Below, in pieces: positions 23,501 through 35,565 of a stretch of DNA of 64,000 nucleotides. How positions within the stretch are numbered: position 1 is the first letter of the stretch; each line of letters opens with the position of its first letter. The position numbers and the translations under genes were made by a program. The DNA is from Torymus aiolomorphi (taxonomy: Eukaryota > Arthropoda > Insecta > Hymenoptera > Torymidae), in the NCBI GenBank assembly GCA_036365515.1, contig CM070875.1, positions 93,540,628 through 93,604,627 of the forward strand, read 5' to 3'. The notes under the pieces were generated by a model that saw only the letters and a program-made list of their open reading frames with translations, was not told the DNA's origin and did not search any database.

Positions 23501-26500
23501 CTAATATTCGTTGACACTGTTTCCTCCGGCTACTTGAGTTGAGAAATCATTTAAATCATTGCTTTGCTTATCGTAGCTCTTCTACGTTATTCCCTAATAT
23601 GCGTGGACCTTGCTTCCCGGCGCTACTTTGGTTTAAAAATTATTTAAATAATTGTTTTGCTTATTGTAGCAGTTTTATGTAATTTCGTAATATGCGTTGA
23701 CATCGTTTCTCCCGGATACTCGAGTTTAGAAATTATTTAAATAATTGTTTTGCTTGTTGTCGTTCCTTTATTTAATTTTCTAATATGCGTGGACCTTGGT
23801 TCCCCCGGCTACTTTGGTTTAAAAATTATTAGATAATTGTTTTGCTTATTGTCGCTCTTTGTTTTAATTTCCTAATATGTGTTGACCTTGTTTGCCCCGG
23901 CTACTTTGGTTTAAAAATTATTTAAATCATTGTTTTGCCTATCGTAGCACTTCTATGTTATTCCCTAATATGCGTGGACCTTGTTTCCCCCGGCTACTTT
24001 GTTTTAAACATTGTTGAAATAATGGATTTGCTCATTGTAGCACTTTTATGGAATTTCCTAATATGCGTTGACATCGTTTCCCCCGGCTACTCGAGTTTAG
24101 AAATTATTTAAATACTTGATTTGCTTGTTGTCGCTCTATTATTTAATTTGCTAATATGCGTGGACCTTGGTTCCCCCGGCTACTTTGGTTTAAAAATTAT
24201 TTTAATAATTGTTTTGCTTATTGTAGCACTTTTATGTAATTTTCTAACCTGCGTTGACATCGTTTCGCCCGGCTACTTGAGTTTAGAAATTATTTAAATC
24301 ATTGTTTTGCTTATCGTAGCATTTCTATGTTATTCCCTAATATACTTGGACCTTGTTCCCCTCGGCTATTTTGGTTTAAAAATTATTTAAATAATTGATT
24401 TTGCTTATTGTAGCACTATTATGTAATTTTCTAATATGCGTTGACATCATTTTCCCCGGCTGCTCGAGTTTAGAAATTATTTAAATAATTGTTTTGTTTA
24501 TTGTCGCTCTTTTATTTAATTTCTTATTATGCGTGGACTTTATTTCCCCCTGCTACTTTGGTTTAAAAATTATTTAAATCATTGCTTTGCTTATTGTAGC
24601 ACTTCTATGTAATTTTCTAATATGCGTTGACATCGTTACCCCCGGCTACACGAGATTAGAAATTATTTAAATAATTGTTTTGCTTATTGTCGCTCTTGTA
24701 TTTAATTTCCTAATATGCGTCGACCTCGTTTTCCCCGGCTAGTTTGGTATAAAAATTATTTAAATAATTGATTTGCTTATTGTCGCACTTTTACGTAATT
24801 TCCTAACATGTGTGGACCTTCTTTCCCCCGGCCACGTTGATTTAAAAATTATTTCAATAATTGTTTTGCTTATTGTAGCACTTTATGTAATTTCCTAATA
24901 TGCATGGATCTTGGTTCCCCCGGCTACGTTGGTTTAAAAATTATTTAAACAATTGTTTGGCTTATTGTCGCTCTTGTATTTAATTTCCTAATATGCGTGG
25001 ACCTCGTTTTCCCGGGCTACTTTGGTTTAACAATTATTTAAATAATTGTTTGGCTTATTGTAGCACTTTTATGTAATTTTCTAATATGCGTTGACATCGT
25101 TTGCTCCGGCTACTGGACTTTAGAAATTATTTAAATAATTTTTTTGCTTATCGTAGTACTTCTATGTTATTCCCTAATATGCGTGGACCTTGTTTCCCCC
25201 GGCTACTTTGGTTTAAAAATTGTTGAAATAATTGTTTTGCTTATTGTAGCACTTTTATGTAATTTTCTAATATTCGTTGACACTGTTTCCTCCGGCTACT
25301 TGAGTTGAGAAATCATTTAAATCATTGCTTTGCTTATCGTAGCTCTTCTACGTTATTCCCTAATATGCGTGGACCTTGCTTCCCGGCGCTACTTTGGTTT
25401 AAAAATTATTTAAATAATTGTTTTGCTTATTGTAGCAGTTTTATGTAATTTCGTAATATGCGTTGACATCGTTTCTCCCGGATACTCGAGTTTAGAAATT
25501 ATTTAAATAATTGTTTTGCTTGTTGTCGTTCCTTTATTTAATTTTCTAATATGCGTGGACCTTGGTTCCCCGGCTACTTTGGTTTAAAAATTATTAGATA
25601 ATTGTTTTGCTTATTGTCGCTCTTTGTTTTAATTTCCTAATATGTGTTGACCTTGTTTGCCCCGGCTACTTTGGTTTAAAAATTATTTAAATCATTGTTT
25701 TGCCTATCGTAGCACTTCTATGTTATTCCCTAATATGCGTGGACCTTGTTTCCCCCGGCTACTTTGTTTTAAACATTGTTGAAATAATGGATTTGCTCAT
25801 TGTAGCACTTTTATGGAATTTCCTAATATGCGTTGACATCGTTTCCCCCGGCTACTCGAGTTTAGAAATTATTTAAATAATTGATTTGCTTGTTGTCGCT
25901 CTATTATTTAATTTGCTAATATGCGTGGACCTTGGTTCCCCCGGCTACTTTGGTTTAAAAATTATTTTAATAATTGTTTTGCTTATTGTAGCACTTTTAT
26001 GTAATTTTCTAACCTGCGTTGACATCGTTTCGCCCGGCTACTTGAGTTTAGAAATTATTTAAATCATTGTTTTGCTTATCGTAGCATTTCTATGTTATTC
26101 CCTAATATACTTGGACCTTGTTCCCCTCGGCTATTTTGGTTTAAAAATTATTTAAATAATTGATTTTGCTTATTGTAGCACTATTATGTAATTTTCTAAT
26201 ATGCGTTGACATCATTTTCCCCGGCTGCTCGAGTTTAGAAATTATTTAAATAATTGTTTTGTTTATTGTCGCCCTTTTATTTAATTTCTTATTATGCGTG
26301 GACCTTATTTCCCCCGGCTACTTTGGTTTAAAAATTATTTAAATCATTGCTTTGCTTATTGTAGCACTTCTATGTAATTTTCTATTATGCGTTGACATCG
26401 TTACCCCCGGCTACACGAGATTAGAAATTATTTAAATAATTGTTTTGCTTATTGTCGCTCTTGTATTTAATTTCCTAATATGCGTCGACCTCGTTTTCCC

Positions 26501-29330
26501 CGGCTAGTTTGGTATAAAAATTATTTAAATAATTGATTTGCTTATTGTCACACTTTTACGTAATTTCCTAATATGTGTGGACCTTCTTTCCCCCGGCTAC
26601 GTTGATTTAAAAATTATTTCAATAATTGTTTTGCTTATGGTAGCACTTTATGTAATTTCCTAATATGCATGGATCTTGGTTCCCCCGGCTACTTTGGTTT
26701 AAAAATTATTTAAACAATTGTTTGGCTTATTGTCGCTCTTGTATTTAATTTCCTAATATGCGTGGACCTCGTTTTCCCAGGCTACTTTGGTTTAACAATT
26801 ATTTAAATAATTGTTTGGCTTATTGTAGCACTTTTATGTAATTTTCTAATATGCGTTGACATCGTTTGCTCCGGCTACTGGACTTTAGAAATTATTTAAA
26901 TAATTTTTTTGCTTATCATAGCTCTTTTACGTTATTCCCTAATATGCGTGGACCTTGGTTCCCCCTGCTACTTTGGTTTAAATATTATTTAAATAATTGT
27001 TTTGCCTTTTGTTGCACTGTTAGGTCATTTCCTAATATGTGTGGACCTCGTTTCCCCCTGCTACTTTGGTTTAAAAATTATTTAAATAATTTTTTGCTTA
27101 TTGTACCACTTTTATGTAATTTTCTAATATGCCTTGACATTCGTTCCCCCCGCGAGTTGAGTTTAGAAATTATTTAAATCATGTTTTGCTTATCGTAGTA
27201 CTTCTATGTTATTCCCTAATATGCGTGGACCTTGTTTCCCCCGGCTACTTTGGTTTAAAAATTATTGAAATAATTGTTTTGCTTATTGTAGCACTTTTAT
27301 GTAATTTTCTAATATTCGTTGACACTGTTTCCTCCGGCTACTTGAGTTGAGAAATCATTTAAATCATTGCTTTGCTTATCGTAGCTCTTCTACGTTATTC
27401 CCTAATATGCGTGGACCTTGCTTCCCGGCGCTACTTTGGTTTAAAAATTATTTAAATAATTGTTTTGCTTATTGTAGCAGTTTTATGTAATTTCGTAATA
27501 TGCGTTGACATCGTTTCTCCCGGATACTCGAGTTTAGAAATTATTTAAATAATTGTTTTGCTTGTTGTCGTTCCTTTATTTAATTTTCTAATATGCGTGG
27601 ACCTTGGTTCCCCGGCTACTTTGGTTTAAAAATTATTAGATAATTGTTTTGCTTATTGTCGCTCTTTGTTTTAATTTCCTAATATGTGTTGACCTTGTTT
27701 GCCCCGGCTACTTTGGTTTAAAAATTATTTAAATCATTGTTTTGCCTATCGTAGCACTTCTATGTTATTCCCTAATATGCGTGGACCTTGTTTCCCCCGG
27801 CTACTTTGTTTTAAACATTGTTGAAATAATGGATTTGCTCATTGTAGCACTTTTATGGAATTTCCTAATATGCGTTGACATCGTTTCCCCCGGCTACTCG
27901 AGTTTAGAAATTATTTAAATACTTGATTTGCTTGTTGTCGCTCTATTATTTAATTTGCTAATATGCGTGGACCTTGGTTCCCCCGGCTACTTTGGTTTAA
28001 AAATTATTTTAATAATTGTTTTGCTTATTGTAGCACTTTTATGTTATTTTCTAACCTGCGTTGACATCGTTTCGCCCGGCTACTTGAGTTTAGAAATTAT
28101 TTAAATCATTGTTTTGCTTATCGTAGCATTTCTATGTTATTCCCTAATATACTTGGACCTTGTTCCCCTCGGCTATTTTGGTTTAAAAATTATTTAAATA
28201 ATTGATTTTGCTTATTGTAGCACTATTATGTAATTTTCTAATATGCGTTGACATCAGTTTCCCCGGCTGCTCGAGTTTAGAAATTATTTAAATAATTGTT
28301 TTGTTTATTGTCGCTCTTTTATTTAATTTCTTATTATGCGTGGACTTTATTTCCCCCTGCTACTTTGGTTTAAAAATTATTTAAATCATTGCTTTGCTTA
28401 TTGTAGCACTTCTATGTAATTTTCTAATATGCGTTGACATCGTTACCCCCGGCTACACGAGATTAGAAATTATTTAAATAATTGTTTTGCTTATTGTCGC
28501 TCTTGTATTTAATTTCCTAATATGCGTCGACCTCGTTTTCCCCGGCTAGTTTGGTATAAAAATTATTTAAATAATTGATTTGCTTATTGTCGCACTTTTA
28601 CGTAATTTCCTAACATGTGTGGACCTTCTTTCCCCCGGCTACGTTGATTTAAAAATTATTTCAATAATTGTTTTGCTTATTGTAGCACTTTATGTAATTT
28701 CCTAATATGCATGGATCTTGGTTCCCCCGGCTACGTTGGTTTAAAAATTATTTAAACAATTGTTTGGCTTATTGTCGCTCTTGTATTTAATTTCCTAATA
28801 TGCGTGGACCTCGTTTTCCCGGGCTACTTTGGTTTAACAATTATTTAAATAATTGTTTGGCTTATTGTAGCACTTTTATGTAATTTTCTAATATGCGTTG
28901 ACATCGTTTGCTCCGGCTACTGGACTTTAGAAATTATTTAAATAATTTTTTTGCTTATCATAGCTCTTCTACGTTATTCCCTAATATGCGTGGACCTTGG
29001 TTCCCCCTGCTACTTTGGTTTAAATATTATTTAAATAATTGTTTTGCCTTTTGTTGCACTTTTAGGTCATTTCCTAATATGTGTGGACCTCGTTTCCCCC
29101 TGCTACTTTGGTTTAAAAATTATTTAAATAATTTTTTGCTTATTGTACCACTTTTATGTAATTTTCTAATATGCCTTGACATTCGTTCCCCCCGCGAGTT
29201 GAGTTTAGAAATTATTTAAATCATGTTTTGCTTATCGTAGTACTTCTATGTTATTCCCTAATATGCGTGGACCTTGTTTCCCCCGGCTACTTTGGTTTAA
29301 AAATTATTGAAATAATTGTTTTGCTTATCG

Positions 29331-32300
29331 CCGCTCTTGTATTTAATTTCGTAATATGCGTGTACCTCGTTTTCCCCGGCTACTTTTGTTTAAAAATTAT
29401 TGAAATAATTGTTTTGCTTATTGTAGCACTTTTATGTAATTTTCTAACCTGCGTTGACATCGTTTCCCCCGGCTACTTGAGTTTAGAAATTATTTAAATC
29501 ATTATTTTGCTTATCGTAGCATTTCTATGTTATTCCCTAATATGCGTGGACCTTGTTTCCCCTCGGCTACTTTGGTTTAAAAATTATTTAAATAAATGTT
29601 TTGCTTATTGTAGCACTATTATGTAATTTTGTAATATGCGTTGACATCGTTTTTCCCGGCTACTCGAGTTTAGAAATTATTTAAATAATGGCTTTGTTTA
29701 TTGTCGCTCTTTTATTTAATTTCTTATTATGCGTGGACCTTGTTTCCCCCGGCTACTTTGGTTTAAAAATTATTTAAATAATTGTTTTGCTTATCGTAGC
29801 ACTTCTATGTTATTCCCTAATGCGTGGACCTTGTTTCCCCCGGCTGCTTTGGTTTAAAAATTATTTAAATAATTGTTTTGCTTATTGTCGCTCTTTTATT
29901 TAATTTCCTAATATGCGTGGACCTTGTTTCCCCCGGCTACTTTGGTTTAAAAATTATTTAAATAATTGTTTTGCTTATCGTAGCTCTTCTACGTTATTCC
30001 CTAATATGCGTGGACCTTGGTTCCCCCGGCTACTTTGGTTTAAAAATTGTTGAAATAATTGTTTTGCTTATCGTAACACTTCTATGTTATTCCCTAATGC
30101 GTGGACCTTGTTTCCCCCGGCTGCTTTGGTTTAAAAATTATTTAAATAATTGTTTTGCTTATTGTCGCTCTTTTATTTAATTTCCTAATATGCGTGGACC
30201 TCGTTTTCCCCGGCTACTTTTGTTTAAAAATTATTGAAATAATTGTTTTGCTTATTGTAGCACTTTTATGTAATTTTCTAACCTGCGTTGACATCGTTTC
30301 CCCCGGCTACTTGAGTTTAGAAATTATTTAAATCATTGTTTTGCTTATCGTAGCATTTCTATGTTATTCCCTAATATGCGTGGACCTTGTTTCCCCTCGG
30401 CTACTGTGGTTTAAAAATTATTTAAATAATTGTTTTGCTTATTGTAGCACCATTATGTAATTTTCGAATATGCGTTGACATCGTTTTTCCCGGCTAGTCG
30501 AGTTTAGAAATTATTTAAATAATTGTTTTGTTTATTGTCGCTCTTTTATTTAATTTTCTAACCTGCGTGGACCTTGTTTCCCCCGGCTACTTTGGTTTAA
30601 AAATTGTTAAAATAATTGTTTTGCTTATTGTAGCACTTTTATGTAATTTTCTAATATGCGTTGTCATCGTTTCCCCCGGCTACTCGAGTTTAGAAATTAT
30701 TTAAATAATTGTTTTGCTTGTTGTCGCTATTTTATTTAATTTCCTAATATGCGTGGACTTTGGTTATTTAAATCATTGTTTTGCTTATCGTAGCATTTCG
30801 ATGTTATACCCTAATGCGTGGACCTTGTTTCCCCCCGCTGCATTGGTTTAAAAATTATTTATATAATTGATTTGCTCATTGTCGCTCTTTCATCGTTTTC
30901 CCCGGCTACTCGAGTTTAGAAATTATTTAAATAATTGTTTTGTTTATTGTCGCTCTTTTATTTAATTTCTTATTATGCGTGGACCTTATTTCCCCCGGCT
31001 ACTTTGGTTTGAAAATTATTTAAATAATTATTTTGCTTATCGTAGCTCTTTTATGTAATTTTGTAATATTCGTTGAGACCGTTTCTTCCGGCTACTCGAG
31101 TTGAGAAATTATTTAAATCATTGCTTTGCTTATCGTAGCTCTTCTGCGTTATTCCCTAATATGCGTGGACCTTGGTTCCCCCGGCTACTTTGGTTTAAAA
31201 ATTGTTGAAATAATTGTTTTGCTTATTGTAGCACTTTTATGTAATTTTGTAATATTCGTTGAGACCGTTTCCTCCGGCTACTCGAGTTGAGAAATTATTT
31301 AAATCATTGCTTTGCTTATCGTAGCTCTTCTGCGTTATTCCCTATTATGCGTGTACCTTGGTTCCCCCGGCTTCCTTTATTTAAAAATTATTTAAATAAT
31401 TGTTTTGCTTATTGTCGCTCTTGTATTTAATTTCCTAATATGCGTGGACCTCGTTTTCCCCGGCTAGTTTGGTTTAAAAATTATTTAAATAATTGATTTG
31501 CTTACTGTCGCACTTTTAACGTAATTTCCTAATATGTGTGGACCTTCTTTCCCCCGGCTTCGTTGGTTTAAAAATTATTTAAATAATTGTTTTGCTTATT
31601 GTAGCACTTTTATGTAATTTCCTAATATGCATGGATCTTGGTCCCCCGGCTACTTTGGTTTAAAAATTATTTAAACAATTGTTTTGCTTATTGTCGCTCT
31701 GGTATTTAATTTCCCAATATGCGTGGACCTTGTTTCCCCCGGCTACGTTGGCTTAAATATTATTCAAATAATGGATTTGCATATTGTAGCACTTTTATGC
31801 AATTTTCTAACATGCGCTGACATCGGTTCCACCGGCCACTTGAGTTTAGAAATTATTTAAATTATAGTTTTGCTTATCGCAGCACTTTTATGTTATTCCC
31901 TAATATGCGTGGACATTGTTTCCCCCGGCTACTTTGGTTTAAAAATTGTTGAAATAATTGTTTTGCTTATTGTAGCACTTTTATGTAATTTTCTAATATT
32001 CGTTGACACCGTTTCCTCCGGCTACTTGAGTTGAGAAATTATTTATATCATTGCTTTGCTTATCGTAGCTCTTCTACGTTATTCCCTAATATGCGTGGAC
32101 CTTGCTTCCCGGCGCTACTTTGGTTTAAAAATTATTTAAATAATTGTTTTGCTTATTGTAGCAGTTTTATGTAATTTCGTAATATGCGTTGACATCGTTT
32201 CTCCCGGATACACGAGTTTAGAAATTATTTAAATAATTGTTTTGCTTGTTGTCGTTCCTTTATTTAATTTTCTAATATGCGTGGACCTTGGTTCCCCCGG

Positions 32301-32605
32301 CTACTTTGGTTTAAAAATTATTAGATAATTGTTTTGCTTATTGTCGCTCTTTGTTTTAATTTCCTAATATGTGTTGACCTTGTTTGCCCCGGCTACTTTG
32401 GTTTAAAAATTATTTAAATCATTGTTTTGCCTATCGTAGCACTTCTATGTTATTCCCTAATATGCGTGGACCTTGTTTCCCCCGGCTACTTTGTTTTAAA
32501 CATTGTTGAAATAATGGATTTGCTCATTGTAGCACTTTTATGGAATTTCCTAATATGCGTTGACATCGTTTCCCCGGCTACTCGAGTTTAGAAATTATTT
32601 AAATA
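29331..32605. repeat. Second copy of the 3.3-kb satellite block
   Basis: Counterpart of 10648-13925. The constant 18,683-bp offset holds for the shared marker monomers (for example 11288 and 29971) until a one-base loss near 32,572. Confidence 0.8.
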
Positions 32606-34300
32606 ATTGATTTGCTTGTTGTCGCTCTATTATTTAATTTGCTAATATGCGTGGACCTTGGTTCCCCCGGCTACTTTGGTTTAAAAATTATTTTAATAAT
32701 TGTTTTGCTTATTGTAGCACTTTTATGTAATTTTCTAACCTGCGTTGACATCGTTTCGCCCGGCTACTTGAGTTTAGAAATTATTTAAATCATTGTTTTG
32801 CTTATCGTAGCATTTCTATGTTATTCCCTAATATACTTGGACCTTGTTCCCCTCGGCTATTTTGGTTTAAAAATTATTTAAATAATTGATTTTGCTTATT
32901 GTAGTACTATTATGTAATTTTCTAATATGCGTTGACATCATTTTCCCCGGCTGCTCGAGTTTAGAAATTATTTAAATAATTGTTTTGTTTATTGTCGCTC
33001 TTTTATTTAATTTCTTATTATGCGTGGACCTTATTTCCCCCGGCTACTTTGGTTTAAAAATTATTTAAATCATTGCTTTGCTTATTGTAGCACTTCTATG
33101 TAATTTTCTAATATGCGTTGACATCGTTACCCCCGGCTACACGAGATTAGAAATTATTTAAATAATTGTTTTGCTTATTGTCGCTCTTGTATTTAATTTC
33201 CTAATATGCGTCGACCTCGTTTTCCCCGGCTAGTTTGGTATAAAAATTATTTAAATAATTGATTTGCTTATTGTCGCACTTTTACGTAATTTCCTAACAT
33301 GTGTGGACCTTCTTTCCCCCGGCTACGTTGATTTAAAAATTATTTCAATAATTGTTTTGCTTATGGTAGCACTTTATGTAATTTCCTAATATGCATGGAT
33401 CTTGGTTCCCCCGGCTACTTTGGTTTAAAAATTATTTAAACAATTGTTTGGCTTATTGTCGCTCTTGTATTTAATTTCCTAATATGCGTGGACCTCGTTT
33501 TCCCGGGCTACTTTGGTTTAACAATTATTTAAATAATTGTTTGGCTTATTGTAGCACTTTTATGTAATTTTCTAATATGCGTTGACATCGTTTGCTCCGG
33601 CTACTGGACTTTAGAAATTATTTAAATAATTTTTTTGCTTATCATAGCTCTTCTACGTTATTCCCTAATATGCGTGGACCTTGGTTCCCCCTGCTACTTT
33701 GGTTTAAATATTATTTAAATAATTGTTTTGCCTTTTGTTGCACTTTTAGGTCATTTCCTAATATGTGTGGACCTCGTTTCCCCCTGCTACTTTGGTTTAA
33801 AAATTATTTAAATAATTTTTTGCTTATTGTACCACTTTTATGTAATTTTCTAATATGCCTTGACATTCGTTCCCCCCGCGAGTTGAGTTTAGAAATTATT
33901 TAAATCATGTTTTGCTTATCGTAGTACTTCTATGTTATTCCCTAATATGCGTGGACCTTGTTTCCCCCGGCTACTTTGGTTTAAAAATTGTTGAAATAAT
34001 TGTTTTGCTTATTGTAGCACTTTTATGTAATGTTCTAATCTGCGTTGACATCGTTTGCTCCGGCTACTGGACTTTAGAAATTATTTAAATAATTTTTTTG
34101 CTTATCATAGCTCTTCTACGTTATTCCCTAATATGCGTGGACCTTGGTTCCCCCTGCTACTTTGGTTTAAAAATTATTTAATTAATTGTTTTGCCTTTTG
34201 TTGCACTTTTAGGTCATTTCCTAATATGTGTGGACCTCGTTTCCCCCTGCTACTTTGGTTTAAAATTATTTAAATAATTTTTTGCTTATTGTACCACTTT

Positions 34301-34304
34301 TATG
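34301..34304. other. Target-site duplication TATG (left)
   Basis: TATG directly precedes the left LTR and is repeated at 51694-51697 after the right LTR. Removing the element and one copy restores the satellite sequence CTTTTATGTAATTTTC. Confidence 0.95.
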
Positions 34305-34337
34305 TGTTACGATATAAACGGATCTCATATCGTAACA
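34305..34337. repeat. Terminal inverted-repeat hairpin at the LTR edge
   Basis: TGTTACGATAT, an 11-nt loop, then its perfect complement ATATCGTAACA. The first arm is the LTR terminus itself, so the element end can fold into an 11-bp hairpin. The same structure is at 48574-48606 in the right LTR. Confidence 0.85.
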
Positions 34338-35521
34338 CTTCCTTTGACCTACTAACTTCTTGTTCTGTTACCTGCGTCAAAGTGAGTTTCTGATTGGATG
34401 ACGTTCACAAGGCATCCGTCCGCCTTGCTCTCACGAGGACCTCTCGTTCTCAGCTTATTCGTCACACGCCCCCACAAGCGTGCGATATAGGGGATAGTTC
34501 AGTGAAGCGATTGCGTCCAACAAAATTCCGAAGATTAGAAGGATTAGGGTATGATTGTAGGGCTACTCGACTGAACAATAAAAATTAACAGACCTGTGAA
34601 ATTATTTCAAGTTCTTATCCCTTTATTATAATCATTTATACAATCCAAAAATGATAACTAAAACTAAACCCTAACTCCTCAAAGGAGTTCGGCAATTCCC
34701 GTCTTACGCCTATGTAAACGCGCCTTAAGGTTCGAGAAAACGCGGGAGCGCGGAGAGTCTACTTAACTAATGATTATATCCCGGGATCCGTCTTCTGAAA
34801 TACACTAAAGCCCCGTTGCAGAAATGATGATACGTTATAACCCCCCCTATTGGGGACACCGCAGTAGAGAATCACGAAGTGTGATGATACCCGTTATTAC
34901 TTATTTGTGTAAGCGTGGATATGTAAGAGCCTGTCTCGTGGCGTGGAGTATAAACTAGACTGTCTAAACGTTAACTACTATAAATTAGACCAAGCGCGAC
35001 CCTAATACTATGTCCCTATGTGAACGCACCTTGATGTCGGAGAGGCGGCGCAGCACCGTTGTAGAGTCGCATATGTCGCGGGTGGCGCGCGGCCTTCTAT
35101 GTAGAGCTATAGTCGCAGGCAAAAGCAGCAGAACAGCCGTCTCGCTCCCCGCGGCAGCCGAACGACGACGCTGGACACCCGGGTGGCACGAGGAGGGTGT
35201 TGCCCGAGGGAACGGAAGGAGGTGGAAAACCGCAAGATATTCGATACCTGGCTGAGTGGATCCCTGCGGCGAAGATATCTCCGATGTCAGTTAAGTGCCT
35301 CCTTTTTGATGGTTATTTATTAGTTGAAAATCCCAACAAGAAGGACTGAGTACTCTGTGTGATGTTGTTTTTCCTTTGATTTCTTCTAGTTACAGCAGAG
35401 AGGAAATCTGAAGGTGCGGGTCAAGGCCAGAGGACTCCTTCCACCCAGTGTATTGCTTCAGCTGTAGTGTAGTTGTATTTATGCGCCTACATATGGGTAT
35501 GCATAGTGAGGCGTACTGCTG

Positions 35522-35565
<44 letters not shown>

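Larger units (their letters stand above)
8001..34304. repeat. Satellite array, ~93-bp A/B monomers in higher-order repeats
   Basis: About 26.3 kb, or roughly 283 monomers, of tandem repeat. Type A monomers carry GCGTTGACATCG and CGAGTTTAGAAATT. Type B monomers carry GCGTGGACCTTG and TTTGGTTTAAAAATT. They mostly alternate, giving a ~186-bp dimer. Monomers share the core TTTCCCCCGGCTAC and an AT-rich segment, and spacing varies by 1-2 bp. Longer blocks recur: a marker monomer with TTGCTCCGGCTACTGG occurs at 9577, 14351, 18477, 20518, 23062, 25101, 26866, 28908, 33592 and 34055. Since 93 is a multiple of 3, ORFs run through many monomers by chance; none is a gene. The array probably represents centromeric or other constitutive heterochromatin (inference). 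Confidence 0.97.

Noticed and set aside
8374..34273. Repeated ORFs of 60-103 codons across the satellite (for example at 9577, 14351, 28908, 33592) that look like a protein family.
   Set aside because: The monomer length of 93 bp is a multiple of 3, so any open frame persists from monomer to monomer. The products just repeat the satellite and start from TTG or GTG codons; indels between monomers break them at random.
8001..34304. CENP-B box in the satellite.
   Set aside because: The GC-rich core TTTCCCCCGGCTAC was compared with the box consensus and lacks the required TTCG..A..CGGG spacing.
35010..35255. 81-codon ORF present in both long LTRs (also 49278-49523).
   Set aside because: It is antisense to the element and has no domain. 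It occurs twice only because the LTRs are copies. Kept as a note, not a gene.
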